Positions 1 through 6,422 of a DNA stretch of 13,767 bases are shown piece after piece. Source of the DNA: Bacteroidales bacterium UBA6360. Lineage in GTDB: Bacteria; Bacteroidota; Bacteroidia; Bacteroidales; UBA932. Position numbers and translations under genes: made by a program. Where the stretch lies: NCBI GenBank assembly GCA_002440085.1, contig DJRM01000088.1, forward strand, positions 246-14,012, read 5' to 3'. The notes under the pieces are model-generated. The model ran no database searches, was not told the DNA's origin, and saw only the letters and a program-made list of their open reading frames with translations. How positions within the stretch are numbered: position 1 is the first letter of the stretch; each line of letters begins with the position of its first letter.

Positions 1-350
1 GCTCATCCTATTTCGAGAAGGATCAGCTCAAGCCTGCGGACTACAATGCCATAAGCGGCCTTTCGGAGGGAGAAATCTCCGAACCGGTCGAGTCGCTTGA
101 CAACGAGGGACGAAGCGGGCAGCTCGTCTATAAGATAATCAGGGTCGATACGATAATCCCGTCCCATCCGGCGTCCTTCAGCGAGGACTACAGCCTGATG
201 CTCGGGGCGGCAAGGAACAAGCTCTCGATGGAGGCGATAGAGAAATTCCTCAACGAGAAGATTTCCACGACCTACATAACCATAGACCCGATTTTTGCCG
301 ACTGCGAATTCGAGCATGCAGGGCTTTCGGAGAAAATAAGGAAGGACTGA
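1..350 (+). CDS. PpiC/SurA-type peptidyl-prolyl cis-trans isomerase, C-terminal part (5' end outside window)
   Basis: The frame is open from the left edge (first full codon at 3) and gives 115 residues before a TGA at 348-350. The beginning reads like the end of a parvulin domain: a GLSEGEISEPVES stretch, then YKIIRVD, matching the family pattern in which a 'G-x-I-S-x-P' turn precedes the last beta strands. It is followed by a helical tail and a C-terminal ITIDPIFADCEF motif, which resembles the ends of Bacteroidota periplasmic PpiC isomerases. In this family the protein is a periplasmic chaperone/isomerase assisting outer-membrane protein folding. The next gene begins 32 bp downstream on the same strand and encodes an OstA-like protein, which supports a role in envelope biogenesis. 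Signal peptide and the earlier domains lie outside the window, so the full architecture cannot be judged. Confidence 0.8.
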   Translation, partial: SSYFEKDQLKPADYNAISGLSEGEISEPVESLDNEGRSGQLVYKIIRVDTIIPSHPASFSEDYSLMLGAARNKLSMEAIEKFLNEKISTTYITIDPIFADCEFEHAGLSEKIRKD

Positions 351-382
351 ACATCGTCCGGTGAAACCTGACCTGTAAGAGA

Positions 383-3298
383 ATGTCTCCATTGAAAAAT
401 ATATTCGGAAATATGTCATCCTTAGGGCGTGTCCTGCGAATTGCCGTCGCCCTGGTCTGGCTTTTTCCCCATCATGCCGCGGCTCAGTCGCAGGAGGACA
501 GCGACAGCCTCGTGGTGCTCATCAGTTCCAAGTCGGCGCAGGTCGTCGATGTTGAGGGAAGCGCCTACAGAAAGGTCATAGGCCCGGCTCGCTTCTTCCA
601 TAACAACACCTATCTTCTCTGCGACACGGCTTTCTGGAGCGTGGACGGCAAATATCTCGATGCAATAGGCAACGTGCAGATTCTTCAGGAGGAGACAGTC
701 CTTACCGGAGACAAGCTCACATATCTCATCGACGACAACCTCGCGCAGTTCCGCGGCTCTCTCGTGCAGCTCACGGACAAGGACAACAATACATTGAGAA
801 CCAGGAATCTGGACTATAACACCAAGGACAGCGTGGCACTTTTCCGTGACGGAGGGGCGATGCGAGACAAGGACGGGCAGATTATAGAGAGCATCGACGG
901 AAGTTATGACTCGAAGGCGAAGCTCTTCACATTCCGTGGTGATGTCAACATGTTTTCGGACACCGTTTTCGTGAAGACGAACGAGCTCGACTACCGTTCC
1001 GAGACCTCCTTCGCGACGTTTGGGCGCGGCACGGACATGTGGAACAAGGAAAACATGCTTTCGGCCGATGCCGGATGGTACGACAGGGCAAGGGAGATAT
1101 TCCTCTTCAACCGTAATGTGCACCTTATGTCCGAAAATGAGGAGGCCTGGTGCGATTCGGTCTATTACTACAGGGCGCTGAACGACGTGACGATGCTCGG
1201 AAATGTGCAGATTATCGATACGACGAGGAACATCTCTGCCGTAGCCGGTCGTGCGGAATACAGGGACAGCCTTGCGCGGATAAGCATGCGGCGGAATCCG
1301 GCCATCATCGCGAAGACAACTGACGACCGGGGGCAGGACGACACTGTCTATGTTGCGGCTGACTTCATTGACTATTACACTCTTATGAAGTTCCAGGTGG
1401 ACTCGGCATCACTCGCGCAGTCCGCCGAGCGTATAAAGAACCTTGAGGTTGACGCCGTGGGGACTTTCCGGAAGAAGGCGGCCGAGGAAGCGGCAAAGGC
1501 GGCGGAGCAGGCCGCGATGGAGAATGACGCCAACTATGCGGCGAAGAAGGCGGCGGAGGAGATAAGGGCAAAGCGGGCGGCCGGAAAAACGGATGTTCCG
1601 GCAGGAGCACAGGACGGCAAAGAGGACATTGGGAAGCCTGCGGAAACGACCGGCGGAAAGGCTCCGGTCACGGCAAAAGGGGAGGGGCTTGGGATGAAGT
1701 CAGACACGACGGACATGCTTTCTTTTAGGGGACACGTGCTTGACAGTCTGAACCTTCAGGCAGTTGACAGCCTTGCTATGTCTGGCGGTGCTCTTTCCGC
1801 TGTCGGGGATAGCCTTTCGATAGAAAGCGTTTATAGACAGAGTGTTCATGATTCGCTCGCCGTGGCGGACTCTGTGTCTGCCTTTGATTCGGTCGCGGCG
1901 GACTCCCTTTCAGTTGTTGACTCCTTGGCGGTCTCCGACACGCTTGCCTCCGGGGCGGACAGCACTTTGGCAGTGCCGCTCGACTCGACGAAAATAGGGT
2001 TCATGACAGCCCTCAGGAACGTCCGTCTTTTCCGCAAAGACGCTCAGATTGTCTGCGACTCGCTTCTCTACAGTGACCTTGACTCCCTGGCGCGTCTCTA
2101 TGTCGAGCCTATAGTCTGGCAGGAAACCGTTCGGCAGTACGCTGCGGACAGCATCTATGTGGTCGTTCGCAATGGTGCAATGGACAGGGCGAGCCTCATG
2201 TCCGACGCGTTCATAACAATTGAGGAAGACACGACTCACTACGACCAGATAAAGTCCGCAGAGATGATGGCATTCTTCGAGAACGGAGGCGGGCTTCGCC
2301 GTTTTGATGCTCTCGGAGGTGCTCAGGCGCTCTTCTTCATCAAGGAAAACGACGCTCTCGCCACGGTGAACAAGACCGATTCTAAAATGCTCTCTGCCTC
2401 ATTCTCCGACGGAAGCATCCAGCGCATCTACTACTATGAGACGGCCAAGAGCGACGCCTACCCGATTGTTCAGATGAAGGAGGAGGAACGCATGCTCAAG
2501 GGCTTTAACTGGCAGCCAGACCGCCGTCCTGCCGACCGCCATGCCGTCACCGACGCCGAATACCGTTCCCCCGAACGAACCTCCTATCTCGCGCATCCAC
2601 GTGCGCAGTTCCGTGAGACAGAGCGATATTTCCCGGGCTATATGAAGGGCATCTACGCGGAGATAGCCGTACGTGACTCCCTCCAGAAAGTCCGTGCCGC
2701 AGAGGATGCCCTGCGCCGCGAACGGCTTGAGAAAGAAAAGGCTCTTGCCGACTCCCTCTCGCTGAGGGACAGTCTGATGACTCGTGACAGCCTTCTTGCC
2801 GGGCGGGACTCGCTCTCCTTAAGTGACAGTCTCGCGGCTCTTAAAGACTCCTCTGCATTGTCTGGCAGACCGGGAGTTTCCGGTGCCGCCTTGCGTGATT
2901 CTCTCGGCACCGCCGCCGCTGATTCCCTCGCCACCAGTGACAGTCTCGCTGTCGAAAGGGCTGCACTTGATTCCCTTGCCACTGCAGATCCGAAGGCTTA
3001 CAAAGCCGCACTGAAAAAGGCAGAGAAGGAAGCTCGTCGAAAGGCTCGCGCAGAAGCCAAGGCGCGCAAAGATGCCGAGCGTGAGGCCAAGTGGCAGGAA
3101 AAGGAGCGGATAAGGAAAGAAAAGCGGGAGGCCAAGGAGCGCAGGAAGTTGGAGAAGCTCCGTGCTAAGAAGCGCAGGGCTCTTGCCTCCGAAATCGAGG
3201 AAGCCCGGCGTGAGGCCGAAATCTTCGATGTATACCGCAGAAAGTACGAGAAGCAGAAAGAGCAGAAAGAGAGTGGCACCCTTTTGGAAGGTTTCTAA
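383..3298 (+). CDS. OstA/LptA-like outer-membrane biogenesis protein with Asp-Ser-Leu repeats and basic coiled C-terminus
   Basis: This 971-residue protein starts at ATG 383. An in-frame ATG at 413 (Met11) gives a tidier signal peptide (MSSLGRVLRIAVALVW then an AAAQ cleavage region near residue 35) and may be the true start. Residues about 45-340 carry the repeated beta-strand pattern of the OstA_2/LptA family (blocks such as YLDAIGNVQI, FTFRGDVNM, VTMLGNVQI), expected to form a beta-taco for lipopolysaccharide transport. Residues about 538-715 resume this family's sequence. The insert between them is Ala/Lys/Glu-rich (about 360-440), then a DSL-repeat block (about 453-535). A second DSL block spans about 765-865, followed by a Lys/Arg/Glu/Ala-rich helical tail (about 868-966). 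Family members typically carry similar but variable low-complexity inserts. The gene follows a PpiC isomerase by 32 bp, probably in one operon. The OstA assignment is firm; the role of the tails is unknown. Confidence 0.8.
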   Translation: MSPLKNIFGNMSSLGRVLRIAVALVWLFPHHAAAQSQEDSDSLVVLISSKSAQVVDVEGSAYRKVIGPARFFHNNTYLLCDTAFWSVDGKYLDAIGNVQILQEETVLTGDKLTYLIDDNLAQFRGSLVQLTDKDNNTLRTRNLDYNTKDSVALFRDGGAMRDKDGQIIESIDGSYDSKAKLFTFRGDVNMFSDTVFVKTNELDYRSETSFATFGRGTDMWNKENMLSADAGWYDRAREIFLFNRNVHLMSENEEAWCDSVYYYRALNDVTMLGNVQIIDTTRNISAVAGRAEYRDSLARISMRRNPAIIAKTTDDRGQDDTVYVAADFIDYYTLMKFQVDSASLAQSAERIKNLEVDAVGTFRKKAAEEAAKAAEQAAMENDANYAAKKAAEEIRAKRAAGKTDVPAGAQDGKEDIGKPAETTGGKAPVTAKGEGLGMKSDTTDMLSFRGHVLDSLNLQAVDSLAMSGGALSAVGDSLSIESVYRQSVHDSLAVADSVSAFDSVAADSLSVVDSLAVSDTLASGADSTLAVPLDSTKIGFMTALRNVRLFRKDAQIVCDSLLYSDLDSLARLYVEPIVWQETVRQYAADSIYVVVRNGAMDRASLMSDAFITIEEDTTHYDQIKSAEMMAFFENGGGLRRFDALGGAQALFFIKENDALATVNKTDSKMLSASFSDGSIQRIYYYETAKSDAYPIVQMKEEERMLKGFNWQPDRRPADRHAVTDAEYRSPERTSYLAHPRAQFRETERYFPGYMKGIYAEIAVRDSLQKVRAAEDALRRERLEKEKALADSLSLRDSLMTRDSLLAGRDSLSLSDSLAALKDSSALSGRPGVSGAALRDSLGTAAADSLATSDSLAVERAALDSLATADPKAYKAALKKAEKEARRKARAEAKARKDAEREAKWQEKERIRKEKREAKERRKLEKLRAKKRRALASEIEEARREAEIFDVYRRKYEKQKEQKESGTLLEGF

Positions 3299-3357
3299 AT
3301 TCCGGGTGTTTTCTTCTCTGGTGCCCGCTCAAATAATTCCGTAAGGAAAATCCCCAG

Positions 3358-3375
3358 GTGAGCGCCAAGGCTCAC
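3358..3375. other. Short hairpin between convergent genes
   Basis: GTGAGC (3358-3363) pairs with GCTCAC (3370-3375) around a six-base loop. It lies 8 bp before the stronger hairpin at 3383-3414 in the gap between the convergent OstA-like and ATPase genes. It may be part of a composite transcription end, but at six base pairs it could also be chance. Confidence 0.35.
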
Positions 3376-3382
3376 TGAACGC

Positions 3383-3414
3383 GGCGGCGGGAGGTCACCC
3401 GACCTCCCGCCGCC
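3383..3414. terminator. Strong GC-rich hairpin, probable bidirectional terminator
   Basis: Bases 3383-3396 and 3401-3414 are perfect 14-bp inverted arms around the loop ACCC. The hairpin sits between two converging genes: 85 bp after the OstA-like stop and 3 bp beyond the stop of the minus-strand ATPase gene. That position fits a shared terminator. There is no clear T-run after either arm, so it is not a textbook intrinsic terminator; it may block readthrough or protect 3' ends instead. Confidence 0.6.
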
Positions 3415-3417
3415 TGC

Positions 3418-4713
3418 TTATATACAGAACACCGCGTAAAGCGGCACGGACTTAATCCCGTTCTCAAACCCGAAATTCTTTTTCGAGATTCTGAGGGCAT
3501 ATTCCGATTTGTACCTTTCCGCAAAGATCCCGAGGCTCTTGGACCTGTTTCTCTTACCTTTCTTGACCTCAACTGGCACAACCTTACCGTTGAGCTGCAG
3601 GACAAAATCAACCTCTGCCTTGCCGTCGCTTTGCCAATAGTTCACGGAATGTCCGCCTGCGACAAGTGCTTGGGCAACAAAGTTTTCCGTCATAGCTCCC
3701 AAGTATGTGTTGTCTTCCTCGACCGGCGAGAGAATCGTTTGCAGCGGGATGCCGGAAGCCATCGTAAGCAGTCCGATGTCTGCCATGTACAGTTTGAAAT
3801 CGGCCAAATCTATGTATGCCTTTATAGGTATAAATCCATGCTCAAGCCGTCTGCATTTGATTACTATGCCGGCGAATTCGAGCCATTCGATTGCTTCCCC
3901 GAAAATCGTCGCTGTTCCGCCCCTCTGCACGACCTTGTATTGGAATTTAGTGTTTTCTTTGGCGAGCTGTATGGGGATGGAATTGTAGCAGGCCCTTATT
4001 TTTACACTTGTCGGATTGTCGGCGTATTTTGCCATGTCCGCGACATATTGGTTCCGGATGCTGTTCTGTATTTGCTGAACTTGGATGAAGCTTCCGGTTC
4101 TGACAAACTCCGCGACGGCTGCAGGCATCCCGCCGACGATAAAATAGTCCCGGTAGGAATCTAATGCCATGCCGTGCCAGACTTCCTGCATTTTTTCGTC
4201 AGCTTTGAAGTGGCTCCGGATTTCCGACGCGAGGCTTTCCTTTCCTGTTGCCCAGAGAAACTCTTCAAAATCCAGCGGATATAGCCTCAATTCTTCCACC
4301 TTGCCGACCGGGAATGGGCATCTATTGCGGTTTATGGCCACCCCAAGAAGCGAGCCGGCCGCCACCACATGGAACTGCGGAGCCTGTTCGCAGAAATATT
4401 TCAGTGACATCAGCGCCCGCTCGCAGGCCTGTATCTCGTCAAAGAAAATCAGTGTCTTTCCTGCGATGATTCTTACATTCTTGAGAGCTTCGATGAATTG
4501 TATAATTTTATCGGGGGTAATCTCGGACTCCAACAGTCTGGACAGCGCGGTCTCCGTCTCCATGTTCAGATAGACAGTGGTCTCAAACTGTTCTTTCCCG
4601 AATTCCTGAATGATGTATGTCTTGCCTACCTGCCGGGCTCCATCCACGATGAGCGGCATTCTTCCGGTCTTGTCTTTCCATTCCGACAACCGTTCGCTGA
4701 TTTTCCTTCTCAT
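3418..4713 (-). CDS. AAA_14 / DUF4143 family ATPase
   Basis: This minus-strand gene encodes 431 residues from the ATG at 4713. Residues 25-32 (GARQVGKT) are the Walker A P-loop, 88-95 (LIFFDEIQ) the Walker B strand with its DE pair, and 118-124 (AAGSLLG) a sensor-like segment. The DUF4143 region spans roughly 190-375. Near the end, AEVDF (366-370) and PVEVKKGK (380-387) supply the D...ExK spacing seen in PD-(D/E)xK nuclease-like folds, which is common in this family. Biochemical function of the family is not established, and copies are often numerous in Bacteroidales genomes. The frame extends to an upstream ATG at 4758, but that adds residues encoded by one arm of a hairpin repeat. Met16 (MRRKISERL), preceded by an A-rich stretch, is the more natural start. 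The gene is divergent from the PUL and convergent with the OstA-like gene, and is probably monocistronic. It is not a recognisable PUL regulator. Confidence 0.85.
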   Translation of the reverse strand: MRRKISERLSEWKDKTGRMPLIVDGARQVGKTYIIQEFGKEQFETTVYLNMETETALSRLLESEITPDKIIQFIEALKNVRIIAGKTLIFFDEIQACERALMSLKYFCEQAPQFHVVAAGSLLGVAINRNRCPFPVGKVEELRLYPLDFEEFLWATGKESLASEIRSHFKADEKMQEVWHGMALDSYRDYFIVGGMPAAVAEFVRTGSFIQVQQIQNSIRNQYVADMAKYADNPTSVKIRACYNSIPIQLAKENTKFQYKVVQRGGTATIFGEAIEWLEFAGIVIKCRRLEHGFIPIKAYIDLADFKLYMADIGLLTMASGIPLQTILSPVEEDNTYLGAMTENFVAQALVAGGHSVNYWQSDGKAEVDFVLQLNGKVVPVEVKKGKRNRSKSLGIFAERYKSEYALRISKKNFGFENGIKSVPLYAVFCI

Positions 4714-4728
4714 GGCAAATTTTTTTTG

Positions 4729-4788
4729 CAAATTTATCAAAATGTTCGGAAAAATCATGCTTTCTCTGATTTTTCCGAACGTTTTGAT
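4729..4788. repeat. Hairpin repeat, copy 1 (upstream of ATPase gene)
   Basis: Bases 4736-4757 and 4767-4788 form a 22-bp stem around a 9-base loop, all Watson-Crick except one T-G pair (4743/4781). The core arm is GTTCGGAAAAATCA. Bases 4729-4784 align without gaps to 13642-13697, with 51 of 56 positions identical by hand count, so this is one member of a repeat family. It lies 15 bp upstream of the ATPase start, so it would fall in that gene's leader RNA or cover its promoter. A GCAAA/TTTGC mini-stem (4715-4719/4725-4729) with a run of eight T adjoins it. It could be a REP/MITE-like dispersed element or a leader shared by DUF4143 ATPase genes. Confidence 0.85.
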
Positions 4789-4912
4789 GATATGGTGATG
4801 ATTGTCTTTTCCAAGGTTTCATATAGTGACGCCGTGCTCAAATACCACATTTTTGCATTCTCGTCGAGGACGGAAACGTACAGATCTGACGCCTGATTAA
4901 AAAATCTGTCTC
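4789..4912. other. Intergenic stretch with no recognisable gene
   Basis: Between the hairpin repeat and the divergent promoter region I see no credible gene. Short frames cross it on both strands, but they are continuous with the repeat or the AT-rich promoter region and resemble no known protein. It would form most of the ATPase leader if the minus-strand box at 4929-4936 is used. Confidence 0.5.
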
Positions 4913-4932
4913 TTTGATTAAATTTATCAAAT
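4913..4932. promoter_or_regulatory. Palindrome TTTGAT-N8-ATCAAA, possible operator
   Basis: TTTGAT (4913-4918) and ATCAAA (4927-4932) are perfect inverted arms with an AT-only centre. The right arm overlaps the minus-strand TATATTTG box (4929-4936), and the palindrome lies about 30 bp upstream of the plus-strand box. The placement suits a regulator acting on both divergent genes, but short AT-rich palindromes arise easily by chance. Confidence 0.3.
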
Positions 4933-4936
4933 ATAG
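4929..4936 (-). promoter_or_regulatory. Possible -7 box (TATATTTG) for the ATPase gene
   Basis: Read on the minus strand this is TATATTTG, an exact match to the Bacteroidota -7 consensus TAnnTTTG. Transcription would start near 4920 and give a leader of about 200 bases containing the whole hairpin repeat. No convincing -33 TTTG was found. An alternative minus-strand match, TAAATTTG at 4736-4729, lies so close to the start codon that the leader would be only a few bases long. Confidence 0.35.
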
Positions 4937-4960
4937 GTATGTTTTTAAAAAATATTAATT

Positions 4961-4968
4961 ATATTTGC
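4961..4968 (+). promoter_or_regulatory. Probable -7 box (TATATTTG) of the PUL operon
   Basis: TATATTTG matches the Bacteroidota sigma-ABfr -7 consensus TAnnTTTG exactly and sits in the AT-rich stretch before the first PUL gene. It predicts a start near 4975 and a 5' leader of about 40 bases to ATG 5014. The -33 region (about 4937-4944, GGTATGTT) is a poor match to TTTG, as expected where an activator may be needed. Confidence 0.5.
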
Positions 4969-5013
4969 GACATTATTAAATCAATTAAATATAATAATAT
5001 GGTTATATTGATA

Positions 5014-6402
5014 ATGAAGAAATTCTATCTCTTTTTTAATGTGTTGATACTGACGATGTTGTGTTCGTGTTCTAAAAATGACGACTACGCCGGTCTTACT
5101 CTTATACCTCCGGGAACAGTTACGAATAAGGTTGATCTTGATGTTCGTGCCGGAATCGTAAACAAGAATGAGTCTCCTGATACCTATACTATATATTTGT
5201 ATCTCGGGCCTATTGAGAATGGCGTGCTTCTTCTTGAGGAGTCCGTGACTCTGAAGCCCGGGGAGAGTCATCAGTCAGGATGTTCTGTGGAAACTGCCGG
5301 AATGAAAGGAAAGAATTGCATTTCGCTGAAGGTAATGGCGGCCGGCGGTGAAGTGTATGAATTGACGCGCGATTTTGAGGTCGTGGAGTCAGACATACGT
5401 TCGACTCGTCTGATTGACGGTGCATGGGCTGGCATTTATCACTGGAGCGAACAGGAGGGCAAGCATTGGAATGAGGATATAAAGTCTCTTACTGACGGGC
5501 AGTGGCGCGAGATGGTGCGTTCGATGCATAAGATTGGAATGGATGTCATTGTCATTCAGGAAGTATTCAGAAATAATGACTACGTCGGTCAGCATTCCAC
5601 CACCGTTGAGAACTATAAGGGACGTGCGTTCTATCCGTCTGCACTGTATCCTGGGCGGATGCACATCACTGTGGAAGACCCTCTTGAAGCTATACTTTCG
5701 GAGGCTGATGTTCTTGGAATGCAGGTTATGATGGGAGTCGGGATGTTCGCCTGGTTCGATTTCACTGCGGAATCGCTCAAGTGGCATAAGAATGTTGCAG
5801 CTGAACTTTGGGAGCGTTATGGTCATCATGATTCATTCTATGGCTTTTATGTTTCTGAAGAGTGTGCCGGGAATCTGTATAATTCGGAGCAGACGTCGAA
5901 AATGAAAAGCATTCGTAAAAAAGAAATTGCTGACTTTTTCCGTGAATTCAAGAAATTTACACAAAAGTTGGCTCCTGACAAGCCTGTCATGCTGGCAACT
6001 AACAGTATGGGTGTCTCGGACGGCGCAGACGCCTATCCGGCTCTGCTGGAAAACCTTGACATACTCTGTCCTTTCGGTTTCGCGAGAATGCCGGAAGGAG
6101 ATCTTACCGGCAAGGAAGCTGCCGAACTTCTGCAGAGTTTCTGTGATGCGGCTGGCTCTCATCTGTGGTTCGATCTTGAGGCCTTTCTTTTCAATCCCGA
6201 CATGTCTCTCTATCCTCGTCCGATAGATGAGATTATTCATGACCTTAACCTTTTGGACAATTTTGAGAAGGTGCTCTGTTATCAGTTTCCGGGCGTATTC
6301 AGTGATCCATTATGGGATTTTCGCGTCGGGGAAGAGCGCACGGTACGTCTTTTTCAGGACTATGAGGATTACGCTTCGGATGTGAAGTCTAACAGAAATT
6401 AA
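5014..6402 (+). CDS. DUF4434-type TIM-barrel lipoprotein, putative glycoside hydrolase
   Basis: The 462-residue protein begins at ATG 5014, because MKKFYLFFNVLILTMLCSC is a clean lipoprotein signal with lipidated Cys19. The frame extends to ATG 4939, but those 25 extra residues derive from promoter-like AT-rich DNA. After Cys19 comes SKNDD, an acidic sequence like the Bacteroidota surface-export signal. Residues about 28-125 look like an Ig-like beta-sandwich. Residues about 130-450 resemble DUF4434, a member of the glycoside hydrolase TIM-barrel superfamily: LIDGAWAGIYHWS (133-145), MDVIVIQEVF (176-185), DPLEAILSEADVLGM (222-236), SFYGFYVSEE (274-283) and LWFDLEAF (384-391). Glu282/Glu283 and Asp387/Glu389 occupy the strand ends where retaining TIM-barrel enzymes hold their catalytic carboxylates. 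It is first in the operon, 20 bp before the next gene. The fold assignment is good; activity and substrate are inferred. Confidence 0.75.
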   Translation: MKKFYLFFNVLILTMLCSCSKNDDYAGLTLIPPGTVTNKVDLDVRAGIVNKNESPDTYTIYLYLGPIENGVLLLEESVTLKPGESHQSGCSVETAGMKGKNCISLKVMAAGGEVYELTRDFEVVESDIRSTRLIDGAWAGIYHWSEQEGKHWNEDIKSLTDGQWREMVRSMHKIGMDVIVIQEVFRNNDYVGQHSTTVENYKGRAFYPSALYPGRMHITVEDPLEAILSEADVLGMQVMMGVGMFAWFDFTAESLKWHKNVAAELWERYGHHDSFYGFYVSEECAGNLYNSEQTSKMKSIRKKEIADFFREFKKFTQKLAPDKPVMLATNSMGVSDGADAYPALLENLDILCPFGFARMPEGDLTGKEAAELLQSFCDAAGSHLWFDLEAFLFNPDMSLYPRPIDEIIHDLNLLDNFEKVLCYQFPGVFSDPLWDFRVGEERTVRLFQDYEDYASDVKSNRN

Positions 6403-6422
6403 TAACCAAACATATCTGAATA

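Noticed and set aside
422..1123. Minus-strand frame of 233 codons inside the OstA-like gene
   Set aside because: It lies wholly opposite a well-supported coding region, has no family resemblance or signal, and arises from the GC-rich third positions of the real gene.
3631..4164. Plus-strand frame of 177 codons opposite the ATPase gene
   Set aside because: The minus strand here encodes the conserved DUF4143 region, so the plus-strand translation is a shadow.
4720..4727. Run of eight T as a phase-variation tract
   Set aside because: The run is short and outside the chosen reading frame, and there is no sign of alternate frames depending on it.
4714..4758. Upstream start adding 15 residues to the ATPase
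   Set aside because: The extension is encoded by an arm of the hairpin repeat. The downstream Met has the usual family N-terminus and an A-rich stretch before it.
4729..4788. Hairpin repeats as a CRISPR array
   Set aside because: Only two copies exist, nearly 9 kb apart, with no regularly spaced units or cas genes.
4939..5013. Upstream start adding 25 residues to the DUF4434 protein
   Set aside because: The added residues would come from AT-rich DNA holding the promoter box and would bury the lipoprotein signal. The start at 5014 gives a standard signal and lipobox.
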